A DNA stretch of 64,000 nucleotides from Pachypanchax playfairii (Eukaryota; Chordata; Actinopteri; Cyprinodontiformes; Aplocheilidae): the NCBI GenBank assembly GCA_006937955.1, contig SSNP01000041.1, positions 889,264 to 953,263 on the forward strand, in the 5' to 3' direction. This document shows, piece after piece, positions 53,301 to 63,462 of this stretch. The notes beneath the pieces are model-generated. The model did no database searches. It saw nothing but the letters and a program-made list of their open reading frames with translations, and was not told the origin of the DNA. The position numbers and the translations under genes were made by a program. Position 1 is the stretch's first letter. Every line of letters begins with the position of its first letter.

Positions 53301-54547
53301 TAATTAGAAAGCCTCTTGCTAACGAAATGTTATTGCAGTATAATTAAACAGCCCTATTTTTGTTAGAACCCATCTACCATTTCTAAGGACAAAACAATGC
53401 AGCATTTGCAAGTGCTGGATAATTTAGCCAGACATCTTGATTATACACTCGCTGTGAGGGAAACTGTGTATCTTTTCAGTCTGTGTGAGAGAATATTTAA
53501 TAACTGATTCTGCAGCTGTTAATGGAAGGAAAAAAAAAAAGTACCAATTTATGGAACATTTGAACCAAACTGTGTGACCACAATGAGCACAATGCAGAGT
53601 CGTGCAATCTGCAGAATGACAGATGCAAACTGTCTCAGCTGCAATTTAAATTTTAGACATCAGATAATAAAACAACTCAATGCAATCAGTATTTTTGTTT
53701 TATTTGCTTAATTTTTCAAGATGATATAATTTGTACTTTTTTAAACTATTAATTTTACAGTCTCCAAAAAAAGCATCTGTTTTAAGTGTCTTTCAACACA
53801 GTTTACTTCATGTTTTCTTTTAGTGCAATAAAAAGAAAACAAATCTAGCAGCTGTCTAACATCCATGTTTTCTTCTTTGCAATAACTGACTACATTTCAT
53901 ATCAAAACGTTTAATATTTAACCTTAGATTGTACCATAATCTGTCACACTTGACCTTAAATAGCCAAAATATAAAGTACAACTTAGCCAAAAAACAAAAT
54001 CAGTTGTGTCACAGCTAAATGGGGACAGCCAAGTCACTCACACCCTTATCAATCCTGAAGGTGTGGCTCAGTTGTGTCTTCTCAGACAGGCTCGTATCAT
54101 CCAACACACCCTGTGCTCAGGCAAAGGTCAGCTCAACTAACCAGCTTGGAGCAGACATGCCACAGGCTTCTGTGAGGAAGACGAGGGAGTCAGTAACGTG
54201 TGGCCTTTCCTAGTTTAATAAACAGCCGCATTGACCTTTTTATTGAGTTTGGTTCCAAAATGCTAAGCTATTGGCTTTCCTGGAAACTGGCATTTGTTTT
54301 CGTGCACATGCGACAGGATAGCTGAAGGCAACGCATGACAGTACCTTATGAGCATGCCAATTAGCCTAATTGTGGTGCCAGAATGTGTCTAATCATCTAT
54401 AAGAGTCTGACTCTAACATGTTTGGTTCAGTGACGATTATTGAATAGGGAGGATGTTGTATTGACGAGCAGGAAAAGAGAACAGTGTACATTTTTTACAT
54501 CACAGTGCTGCTGATGCAAGGTTTGAGTTATTTCAGGTCAATGTGAG

Positions 54548-55553
54548 CAGGGCTTGACATTAACACCCGCCAACCCGCCAAATGCGGATGAATTTCAGCA
54601 GTGGCGGGTGACGCAGCCACTCCGACTAGCCACTTTTGGCGGGCTGAATTTTATATACATTTTTTTATTGTAGTTTTCTCAAATGACATCTGAAATAATA
54701 AACGAATTGCAATGTGAGACTAAGACACTACAACTCCCATGAGCACTGCCTGCGCACAGTGTTTGCTCATTGGTCCATTCGTGACCAACGTCACTTTAGA
54801 CAGCCGGTCCCTGTGGACAACAGTTGTGAAGTAGTGGGGGTGATAATGTGGCGGCACATTCAAGGCGTCAGGAAACCCGAAGAGCAAACATTACATTCTC
54901 CAGGGGAGAATGTAATGTACTGCACTGACTGTAGGATGTATGGTGGTGAAAAGATGAAGGGGGTCTCTTTTGTTGTCGGCACAAACAATTTCAAAGTCGA
55001 AACGGTAAAGGACCATGAAATGTCCGTTGGTCACAAAGGATGTACGGCGACAAAACTGGCAAAAACGGCTGGTTCTTTAACAGACAGTGTGGCGGTGAAG
55101 TCCCTGGCCCTCATGAAGTCTGCCGAGCTTGAGAAGATGGGAATGCTGTTTCGCAACGCGCATGCTATCGGGAAGAAAGGTCGACCTTTCATGGACTACG
55201 TGTGGATGTGCGAGTAAGTATTAACGTTAAACGTGTATTATTAAACGATCATTGTGTTTGTTGATTAAAGTTTGTGAGGAAGAACCTTATATGAGCTGAA
55301 TACTTGATAATGACCTGTAGTGTTAAACATTTTTACATAGTCTTGATATGAGTGTGTACAAGGGTCATTCACATTTAAAAAGGTTGTAAATCTAGGTCAA
55401 GTAAACTTTACCACGCCATAGTCAGCTTTAATCATATTAAACATAATTTCTCAACAACAAAATTGTGGCTAGTGAAAATGCTGAGTGGCTAGTAACTTTG
55501 GAAAACCACTAGCCACAGTGGCTGGTGAACAGAAAAGTTAATGTCAAGCCCTG
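54548..55553 (+). mobile_element. hAT deletion derivative, 1006 bp, retaining one coding exon
   Basis: Inverted ends CAGGGCTTGACATTAAC (54548-54564; complement at 55537-55553) are flanked by a perfect 8-bp duplication AATGTGAG (54540-54547 and 55554-55561). CAGGG ends with 8-bp duplications are the hAT signature. Subterminal 'ctagccac' motifs recur near both ends (54626-54633; several at 55460-55520), as expected of transposase-binding sites. It carries a zinc-finger exon but not the catalytic part. Confidence 0.92.
54846..55217 (+). pseudogene. First coding exon of a ZNF862-like hAT transposase, orphaned
   Basis: From ATG at 54846 (MWRHIQGV) the frame encodes about 123 residues and stops at 55217. 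It has C-x2-C (MYCTDCRMYG), then NNFKVETVKDHEMSVGH, giving the C-C-H-H pattern of a TTF-type/BED-like finger. It ends KKGRPFMDYVWMCE, matching the FxDYxWxCEL region that precedes the RNase H fold in ZNF862-type and related hAT proteins. A good splice donor (GCGA/GTAAGT at 55212) truncates the frame just there, so in the parent element this was a 5' exon and the next exons are deleted. No stop or frameshift interrupts the exon. It could be expressed only if spliced to something downstream; no evidence for that is visible. The frame also stays open upstream to 54714. Confidence 0.75.
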
Positions 55554-55695
55554 AATGTGAGCGTCAGAGTTTTTTTTGTTTTGTAAGTTTAATTTTCTCT
55601 GTACTGCCACCTACTGTTTCAGAGGAAAACAGCAGTGAGTAAAGCCCATCCTAAGCACCAGTAAAAACAGAAGTTAGGCAATATTAATACATACA

Positions 55696-55872
55696 TATGG
55701 AAGCCGAGAAAGGCCGTATCTGTTAACATTTTTGTGTCGTTATCTCGAAAAACGAATGCAGGGATAAAAGTAGATTTTTTTTTCGAGAAATTATTTAGAT
55801 AATGGGAAAAATAGTTAATTTTCTTAGGAAAATGCCATATTTTTCCTCAAGGACGTCCTCTCTCGGCTTCCG
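55696..55872. mobile_element. Short palindromic MITE, about 177 bp
   Basis: Ends GGAAGCCGAGAAAGGCCGT and, inverted, GGAAGCCGAGAGAGGACGT. A second inverted pair, 'tctcgaaaaacga' and 'ttttttcgagaaat', lies inside. Target duplication is ambiguous because both flanks contain 'taca'. Confidence 0.65.
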
Positions 55873-56041
55873 TACATTCGTGTGTAGAACAAGACAAATA
55901 CTTAACCCCTTGGCGTCTGAATTTATTTCCAATTATGGGGAAAATCTATATATCACTTGTGTTTTTGCTTTCTAGTAGATGCTACATTAGTGTGAGAAAG
56001 TTAATTTGACTATAGCACATTTAGCTGTAACTATATAGCTA

Positions 56042-57291
56042 CACTATATTACCAAAAGTATTGGCTCACCCATTCAAATGATCAGAATCAGGTGTCCTAA
56101 TCACTTGACCTGGCCACAGGTGTATAAAGTCAAGCACTCAGGCATGCAGACTGTGAAGCAAGACATTTGTGAAAGAATGGGCCGCTCTCAGGAGCTCAGT
56201 GAATTCCAGCGTGGCACTGTCATAGGATGCCACCTGTGCAACAAATCTAGTCGTGAAATTTCCTCGCTCCTAAATATTCCACAGTCAACTGTCAGCTCTA
56301 TTATAACAAAATGGAAGCGTTTGGGAACAACAGCAACACAGCCACAAAGTGGTAGGCCACGTAAAGTGACGGAGAGGGGTCAGCAGATGCTGAAGCGCAT
56401 AGTGCAAAGAGGTCACCGACTTTCTGCACAGTCATTTGCTACAGAGCTACAAACTTCATGTGACCTTCAGATTAGCCCAAGTACAGTACGCAGAGAGCTT
56501 CATGGAATGGGTTTCCATGGCCGAGCAGCTGCAGCCAAGCCACACGTCACCAAGTGCAATGCAAAGCGTAGGATGCAATGGTGTAAAGCACGCCGCCACT
56601 GGCCTCTAGAGCAGTGGAGACGCGTTCTCTGAAGTGATGAATCACACTTTTCCATTTGGCAATCTGATGGACGAGTCTGGGTTTGGAGGTTGCCAGGAGA
56701 ACGGTACATTTCAGACTGCATTGTGCCGACTGTGAAATTTGGTGGAGGAGGAATTATGGTGTGGGGTTGTTTTTCAGGAGCTGGGCTTGGCCCCTAAGTT
56801 CCAGTGAAAGGAACTTTGAATGCTTCAGAATACCAAAGCATTTTGGACAATTCCATGCTCCCAACCTTGTGGGAACAGTTTGGAGCGGGCCCCTTCCTCT
56901 TCCAACATGACTGTGCACCAGTGCACAAAGCAAGGTCCATAAAGACATGGATGACAGAGTCTGGTGTGCATGAACTTGACTGGCCTGCACAGAGTCCTGA
57001 CCTGAACCCGATAGAACACCTTTGGGATGAATTGGAGCGGAGACTGAGAGCCAGGCTTTCTCGACCAACATCAGTGTGTGACCTCACCAATGCACTTCTG
57101 GAAAAATGGTCAAAAATCCCTATAAACACTCTCCTCAACCTTGTGGACAGCCTTCCCAGAAGAGTTGAAGCTGTAATAGCTGCAAAAGGTGGACCGACAT
57201 CATATTAAACTCTATGGGTTAGGAATGGGATGGCACTTCAGTTCATAGTATGAGTAAAGGCAGGTGAGCGAATACTTTTGGTAATATAGTG
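56042..57291 (+). mobile_element. Tc1-family transposon, 1250 bp, nested in a MITE
   Basis: Starts CACTATATTACCAAAAGTAT and ends in the complement, with TA at 56040-56041 and 57292-57293. The inverted repeats are short (about 29 bp), unlike the 200-bp ones at 41813-43415, so this is a different Tc1 family. Confidence 0.93.
56144..57208 (+). pseudogene. Tc1 transposase with two nonsense codons
   Basis: One frame runs through the whole gene, interrupted only by stops at 56630-56632 (TGA, where the family has Trp before S-D-E) and 56795-56797 (TAA). The start is at 56144 (MQTVKQDICERMGRS) or 56177 (MGRSQELSEFQRGTV). N-terminal helix-turn-helix domains are seen, with linker QSGRPRKV. Catalytic residues of the DD34E triad remain: D in SDESH, D in FQHDCAPVHKA and E in NPIEHLW. 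No indels are evident. It is non-functional and older than the copy at 42029-43051 judging by its stops. Confidence 0.9.
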
Positions 57292-57526
57292 TATATCTCC
57301 GTCCCAGACCGTTCCTTCGAGAAACAATTGCTTGCAAAAGGTTCCTAGGCATGTGTTGGAAATGCATCGACCAGTAGGAGAATTGCTGTTGGTATTTTGG
57401 TTGCATTTGGAGCGGAAGTGAATTTTCGACAATATGCGTCAAGGGGTTAATGTAGAAGTAGAAAAACAACCATCCCTCTAGTGGTTGGCTGCAGTATGAG
57501 TTTTATGTTCTGTTATCCATGTAAAT

Positions 57527-57739
57527 CAGGGGTCTCAAACTCCAGGCCTCGAGGGCCACTATCCTGCATGTTTTAGATGTTTCCCTGTTTCAACACACCT
57601 GATTCAAATCCTCTGTATTTCAACAAGTCCTGCAGAAGCCTGTTAACGACTTGTTCATTTGAATCAGGTGTGTCGAAGCAGGGAAACATCTAAAACATGC
57701 AGGATAGTGGCCCTCGAGGCCTGGAGTTTGAGACCCCTG
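57527..57739. mobile_element. Palindromic hAT MITE, 213 bp, intact
   Basis: Ends CAGGGGTCTCAAACTCCAGG and its complement; the inverted arms extend about 75 bp each. A perfect 8-bp duplication ATGTAAAT (57519-57526; 57740-57747) marks it as hAT-mobilised. No coding capacity. Decayed relatives lie at 2732-2872 and 36842-37015. Confidence 0.92.
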
Positions 57740-58769
57740 ATGTAAATGAACTGAACATCTTCCTAACTAGATACTGGGTGTGTATACAAAAATGTTTTCT
57801 ATGTGCAGGATTTGCCATGTAGCTGCATTATTTTCACTTCCTGTGTACACTGAGACACTATTCTGAGAAACAATTCTGCCAAATATGACATCAGGATGTC
57901 TGGTAGTCCTGTTCTTCAGTCAAGGGTCTGAAACGTGATTAATTCAATTCAGAACAACTTTCAGCACATTACCACTAATTTCAAATTGCACAAAATAATA
58001 AAAAAATTCTGTTAATTAGACCTTTTTTCCCCTGCCGTGTAAAAACACAGACATTAATCTTTAGAAGAATTATCAGTTTTGTCAAATTTGTACAACCATC
58101 AGAACCATCGTCCTAATTTAGTGCTGGTTAATGAAAATGGTGCATTCATTCGAACCAGACAAAGTGGTAGACATCTTTAGTCATTACATGCACTCGTTTT
58201 CTAAGACTGTCAAGGCTGTTTTTGTAATTCCTGACAAAAGGTTGCAGAACTAAAAATAAAAACAACTCTGCAAATTGAAGTCTGTTATCAGCACACGAAA
58301 CACAGTCCTTTAACTCAGACTTATTGCAAAATGTCCAAATTAACATGCACTGCTAAATAAATACATGTGAAACTGTTTATTCCACATGTAAATTACTCTA
58401 AACAACCTAATCTTCTTATAAGTGCATTTAAAAAGGCAACTGGACTTTTTCCTTTTGTTTTGACTGTTTCCACGAGACGTTGCAGTCACATGTTTAACAT
58501 GTCAAATGGCTGTGAAAACAGAAAAGAGTCTGATTGATTGTAAAAGCACAGAGATGTTGTCTTTATCTTTTTATAGAGAAAAATGAATCTCTATTCTGCA
58601 CAAACCCAGTGTCTGATGACCCAATAGATGCAAATTATACTTTTATTTAATCAAGCACTAATGAAGCTAATGACAAAATTGAGTGAAAGACACGTTTAAG
58701 ATTTTATAACAATTTCAAAAAAATGTAGGCAGATGAAGGTAGATTTAAATAATTAACTTAGAAAATTAC

Positions 58770-59400
58770 TAAGAGCTCAGACCTCCACCAACCACCTCCA
58801 TATTTTGATTTACACCAAAAATAAGTGTCTCATCTTTGTTGTATCGACATATTGACCATGAAACACCTTTAACATCTGGATTAACATTGATTCATTATTA
58901 GTTCAGTAGTTATTCAGTAATGGTGGTTTTCTTTGAAGGAACGTCAAATCTGTTACACACGTCTGATTCTACAGAGTCTCGACGGTCTTTTGGTGTTTGT
59001 TGCAGGTTTATAACATAATTTGTTCTTACTGTGATAAAAAAAAATCAAAAGGTTCCTATTTTTGTCTTTTCTGGATCAAAATATGTAATTCTGTAACAAT
59101 CCAGATCAGTACTTGATCCAGATCAGTTCTTGGTATCATATAAAACCTGTTTGGAACTCACCCTGTATTTTTTTGTTACAAACATCTGTATCAATTATTG
59201 TGGAGTTACATGCAGATATGTTAAAAACAACTCTATCTCACAAAGATGAAGACTTCTTAAAACCATTCTTGGATCCAGATCACCACCAAAATCTATTCTC
59301 TTCTTCTTCAGACCATTTCTGACCTTTTCCTGAAAATTTCATCCAAATTCATCTTTAAATTTTTGAGTTATCTCGTTAACAAACTAACAAACCTGATAGG
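58770..59400 (+). repeat. Decayed dispersed teleost repeat
   Basis: Contains 'gacctccacca' at the start, later 'gatcagttcttg', 'ccagatcaccaccaaaatct', 'ctgaccttttcctgaaaatt' and 'tttgagttatct', in the order of a common fish repeat that normally begins and ends with 'cctccgccaaggaggt'-like sequence. Strongly diverged. Confidence 0.5.
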
Positions 59401-60618
59401 GGGTAATAACTTTCAAAGGGTAAATCCAAAGTTCTTTACTTTAGCTACATGTTTAACTAATCTTCAGTCACAGTTAAGGAATGTAATGTTTGTTTTGGTT
59501 GCAGGAGCATGCACAACCCAACAAGCAGACTTAAGATGCAACAGAGGAAGCAGGTGAACCCCAAAAGCCAGACATCAGAATCAAAAGAGGATTAACAGAA
59601 ATTAAAGTAAATTACTTACAAAAAATGTGAACGTGTAACTGCAGTGCAGACGGGGACAGACGTAAAATAACTCAGGGACTAAATCAGAACAGACAGAGGA
59701 TCGTATATGCTGGGGAATGTGATTGAAAATGACTTCAGCTGCGTGATTACAGATTCAGACCAGCTGTGTGTGTTTGTGTGTGTGTGTGGCACAGCAGGGA
59801 CAGGCAAAACATGAGCTGAGGGGGTAAAATGATAACACAAACAAGATGACTAACCAAAGTGAAAAATGAAGTAGGAAACTAAGAAATTTCAACTGGCAGG
59901 TGATTAAAAACAAATAACTAGTAATTGACAGCATAGAAAAAACCATCAGGACTGAAACTATTGTAAATATGTATAAAAACTAATTAGAAGAACTGAAAAC
60001 GGTGATGTTTGGGTCAGTCTTTAAGTCAAGACCCAGTTCCATTTGAGAATATCTGCATTAATGAAGCAGTTTTAGAATTGTTATCACCCCAAATGAGTGG
60101 AAAAGTTTTGGATTCAATTGGTTGCAGTTTGCAAATTATACGTTTCTTTTACAAGCAGGAACATTTAAACTGATTCCAAACTGAATCAGATTGCAGTTGT
60201 TTGTTGACAATGTGACTGCGTTAGACTGAGATACTGAAACGACTGTTTATAACAAGGCAACAAATGGTCAGAAATTACTCAAAGATTGAGTAAAAAAAAC
60301 TTGGATATTTGTTCAAATTGTTCACATCCACCATATTTGGTAATAAAAGTCAGATGTGCACAGAAACAGCACGTGCTTCTGTTGGATGTTGATGTATGTG
60401 ACCAACTTTTGAGTCTATTATAAGATAGTTATGCTTCTGACAGAGGAAAAGGGTTATTATGAGTAAGTTTGTTTTACAGTGTTCCAGTGATTTAATAAGT
60501 TAAAGTCTGGTTATGGAAATGCTATTTAAAGCACACACGTGTGATACTGAAACTTTTTCCTACCCTGTTTTGACTTTATTTCACAATTACAAAATAACAC
60601 TCTGGACTGGCATCTTAC

Positions 60619-61195
60619 CCAACCCCACTCCGACGATGAGCCTCCCCGCCAGGAGCGCCTCTTTCCCGGGAGCGGTGCTCAGCACAATCCCCCCCACGGT
60701 GAAGAAGAAGCTGGCCAACAGGATGCAAACTCTGCGCCCGAAGAGCCCGTTGAGGTATCCGCCCAGGAGGGCAGACAGCGCCGCCGCGGCGACAGTACTT
60801 GATATGAGCAGCTCCTGCCACAAGGCGCTCAGCTCCAGCTCCCTCTTCAGCATCAGCATCGCCCCGGAGATCACCCCGGTGTCGTAGCCGAATAGAAAGC
60901 CCCCCAGAGCGGAGAAGACAGCCAGCACATAAACGAAACCGGGTGTGACATCCTGCTGAAACTGCTTACGGGCAGCCCTCTCCAGGTCTCCGGTGTTGGA
61001 GGAGGAAGATGAGGCTGCTGCTGGAGCACCGGCGGCGGAGGCTCCGGCTGAGGCACCCTGGCTGCTGATGCTGCCGCTGGACGGAGCTTTGATGAGACTC
61101 CGCTCACCTCCGTCCTGGACTTTCTTCCAGCGCTCGCCCATCAGGTTGCTCATACTACGGAGGGTGTAGTCATGGTCGACCTGCTTTCGCGACAT
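60619..61195 (-). CDS. slc2a13: SLC2A13 (HMIT) exon 1, N-terminus to TM3
   Basis: First coding exon of the proton/myo-inositol symporter, a 12-helix major facilitator of the GLUT family that imports inositol with protons and moves between vesicles and the plasma membrane. It encodes 192 residues plus one base. ATG at 61195 opens MSRK, as in vertebrate HMIT. Residues 1-70 form a cytosolic tail ending in an Ala/Ser/Gly-rich stretch (about 38-67). The conserved DLERAARKQFQQD follows at 70-82, then TM1 (about 87-110) with GYDTGVISGA, TM2 (about 128-150), the GRR loop signature at 153-155, and TM3. The exon ends in GRLIVGVGLG at a GTAAGA donor (plus bases 60613-60618), phase 1. It is GC-rich compared with its surroundings. 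The start context has C at -3, which is weak; in-frame methionines at 15 and 19 are alternatives, but conservation of MSRK favours the first. Identification is from remembered family sequence, not a search. Confidence 0.95.
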
Positions 61196-61470
61196 ATGGG
61201 AAACAGATCAGGGAGGCTGAGTTGGTTTGGATGTTTCCAAATAAAAAGAAAAATAGACAAACCACCGCCTTTAAAAACTGAGTTAAAGTTTGTTAAGAAA
61301 ACCACAAGCTGCTGAATAAAGTTATTAATTCTGAGCGCGTCACATCTCCGTGGTCCTGATGAGAGACTTGGAGAAGAGTGCAGAGGAAAGGTGAGAAAGG
61401 AGGAGTGTAGTGGACCTCCTCGTCACTACGAGCGTCGGCATGACGTACAGAAATGTTGTTTTGGAAACGT
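61196..61470 (-). promoter_or_regulatory. SLC2A13 5' UTR and probable core promoter
   Basis: Sequence directly upstream of the SLC2A13 start codon. It is moderately GC-rich with several CpGs. A CRE-like TGACGTAC lies at 61441-61448. No TATA box is obvious. The transcription start cannot be placed from sequence alone, so the 5' UTR extent is inferred. Confidence 0.4.
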
Positions 61471-61920
61471 GGTGTAGAGAAACGGGGTCATTTACGGTCA
61501 GGATTTAAACTACTGCCTTTAACTGAAGTTGTTCCGTGTTTATTATTTTAACTCGAATTTAATACTTTTTGCAATAAAACTTTATTTATACGGTTCCTTT
61601 TCATAGTTGTAAATTAATGAAAACATCCAGTTTTTGGATTATTATTATTTTTCCCCTAAATATAGACAGACTTCCTGTAGTCGACTGTTACAACAGGGTG
61701 CGAAGCGAAATCAGAGAACTGCTGCCCCCTACAGGACTAACGCTGTATTACATGTTCCTGTTAGATCCACCAGGTTCATTTTAAACTCTTCACAAAGACT
61801 TGATTCGTCTTCAAGGGGCTCGATGACTTTTAATTGCTTTGATTGTATTTAAAACTTAATATTAAAATTTAAGCATCACCAAGATGCAGTTTGAGAGGCA
61901 GAAAGGATTTTAGTGATTTA

Positions 61921-62213
61921 AATCATTTTCTAAACCTGCTTGTTCCTGTTCAGGGTTACGGGGAGTTGGTGTTTATCTCCTGCAGTCATTGGGTGAGAGG
62001 TGGAGTTACACCTGGACAGGTCGCCAGTCCATCACAGCTCCAGATATAGACAGACAACGCGCACGCTCACATAGAGACAATTTAGAGCTGAAAGTTAACC
62101 TCAAGCATGTTTTTGGTTTGGAGAACATGCAGAGAGCTCCCAGCCTGGTTACGAACCCAGATCTTCTTGCTGCAAGGCAGCAGTGCTACTAACTACACCA
62201 CCGTGCAGCCCAG
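61921..62213 (+). repeat. Dispersed teleost repeat, copy 2
   Basis: Same family as 45653-46032: 'cttgttcctgttcagggtta', 'gggtgagaggtggagttaca', 'cagtccatcaca', 'ggagaacatgcagag', 'accgtgcagccca'. It lies about 0.7 kb upstream of the SLC2A13 start codon. Confidence 0.7.
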
Positions 62214-63423
62214 GAATACAAACGTGGTTACTCTTCAATGTCAACACCAAAAGAAAGCAACAAATAAAAAAGCAGTGATCAGCTGTTTTTGTTTAAATTA
62301 CAAACAATCAATTTTTTCTTCTAGTTTTGTTCAGTGCATGTTTTAATAAGATATTTGGCATCAAAATCTGCTCAACCATTTTTTTTACTACGTTTGTCAC
62401 ACTGGAAGAAAAATAGAAAAAATAGAAAGATAACACTGATTAAAGCTGCCTGGCAGTGCTCATTTTAATTTGTTTTTCTTAAATTTAAGCAATCTTTCAT
62501 TAAATTATTTTTATCAGCTTTTTATTTAACTGCTTTATGCCCTGAATACATTTTTGAAAGGTTTAAAAACCAGAAACTTTTCAGAACCTTTGAAGCAGAG
62601 CAGCTGGAAGAAGCTCCTCTCTAACTACAACATGTCTCTGCTGATGCAGCAACAGGAGGAACTTCTCCACATCCTTACATGCAGCTCTGTAACATAGGAG
62701 GAAATAAACCATCTAATATCTATCACCCAATGGAGGGAACAATTACGTCTCCGGTTCACATGAAGGATCCCTCTGTCATCTGCACACACTCCATTTCACC
62801 AGGTCTGTATGAAACAGAAACTACAACCTAATGTGTTCACGGTTCAACATATTAATTTTCCACTTTATATAATAAGTCTGGTGAATGATTTCTCTTGAAC
62901 GAGCTTTGTATTCAGTCCAAAACTATCTGTTGCCATGGAGTTCTGAAGCTCCAACCACTGTGTCGTATATGGTGCTTGTAGAACACCAAAGCAAGAAAAC
63001 TCAGAAGCCACAGGGATCAAAGTCAAATAAATACTGTATAGAAAAAGCTTCTGTGGCAGCAAAACAGTGATACTTACAGAGTTCTAGGAAAATACTGACG
63101 CAAAACGGGTGATAGTGGCGGCTGTCAAAGGGAAAAGAAGTTGTATAAATTTAAATCGCTGGTGATAACAAAGTGAGGGCAGCTGGAGAAGAGACGAAGG
63201 TAACAATCAGGAGTAAACAGAGTCTGATGTGACACATTAACCAGGCAGGTTTAAACTGAGAAGCAGAGGAATGTGAAGGAATTAACCAAAAACTAAACGG
63301 ACTGAAAATACAAGCACAAAGGAAACAAAAAAAAGTAATATGAAGGAAATTCTTAAAAAATACTAGAGACAAAGAAACAAAAAAGAGGAGTGTTGAAATA
63401 TCCCAGGGCAAGAAACGGAACCT

Positions 63424-63462
63424 GCTCCCCCCACACCCCCCACACCCCCCACCCCCACCCTC
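63424..63462. repeat. C-rich tract (G-rich on minus strand)
   Basis: Repeated CCCCCCACA units give at least five runs of five or more G on the minus strand separated by short loops, a pattern that can form a G-quadruplex. It lies about 2.2 kb upstream of the SLC2A13 start codon. Confidence 0.8.

Larger units (their letters stand above)
55906..57446. mobile_element. TTAA-flanked MITE interrupted by a Tc1 element
   Basis: Inverted ends CCCCTTGGCG (left) and CCCCTTGACG (right complement) are flanked by TTAA (55902-55905; 57447-57450). Subtracting the nested Tc1 and its TA duplication leaves about 290 bp. Its TTAA site recalls piggyBac-type elements, but the ends differ from those of the element at 6690-7237. 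Confidence 0.7.
47821..60618 (-). other. SLC2A13 intron 1 (12.8 kb)
   Basis: Bounded by the GTAAGA donor of exon 1 and the CTCAG acceptor of exon 2. Contents: a partial MITE (about 50047-50320), the DNA-transposon cluster at 54548-57739 and a decayed dispersed repeat at 58770-59400. Between these (47821-50040, 50330-54540, 57750-58770, 59400-60618) I see only AT-rich, low-complexity intronic sequence without coding signals. Confidence 0.85.

Noticed and set aside
60513..61107. Other long frames on both strands over SLC2A13 exon 1
   Set aside because: They overlap the GC-rich exon in other frames and have no domain; the HMIT frame is conserved and spliced.
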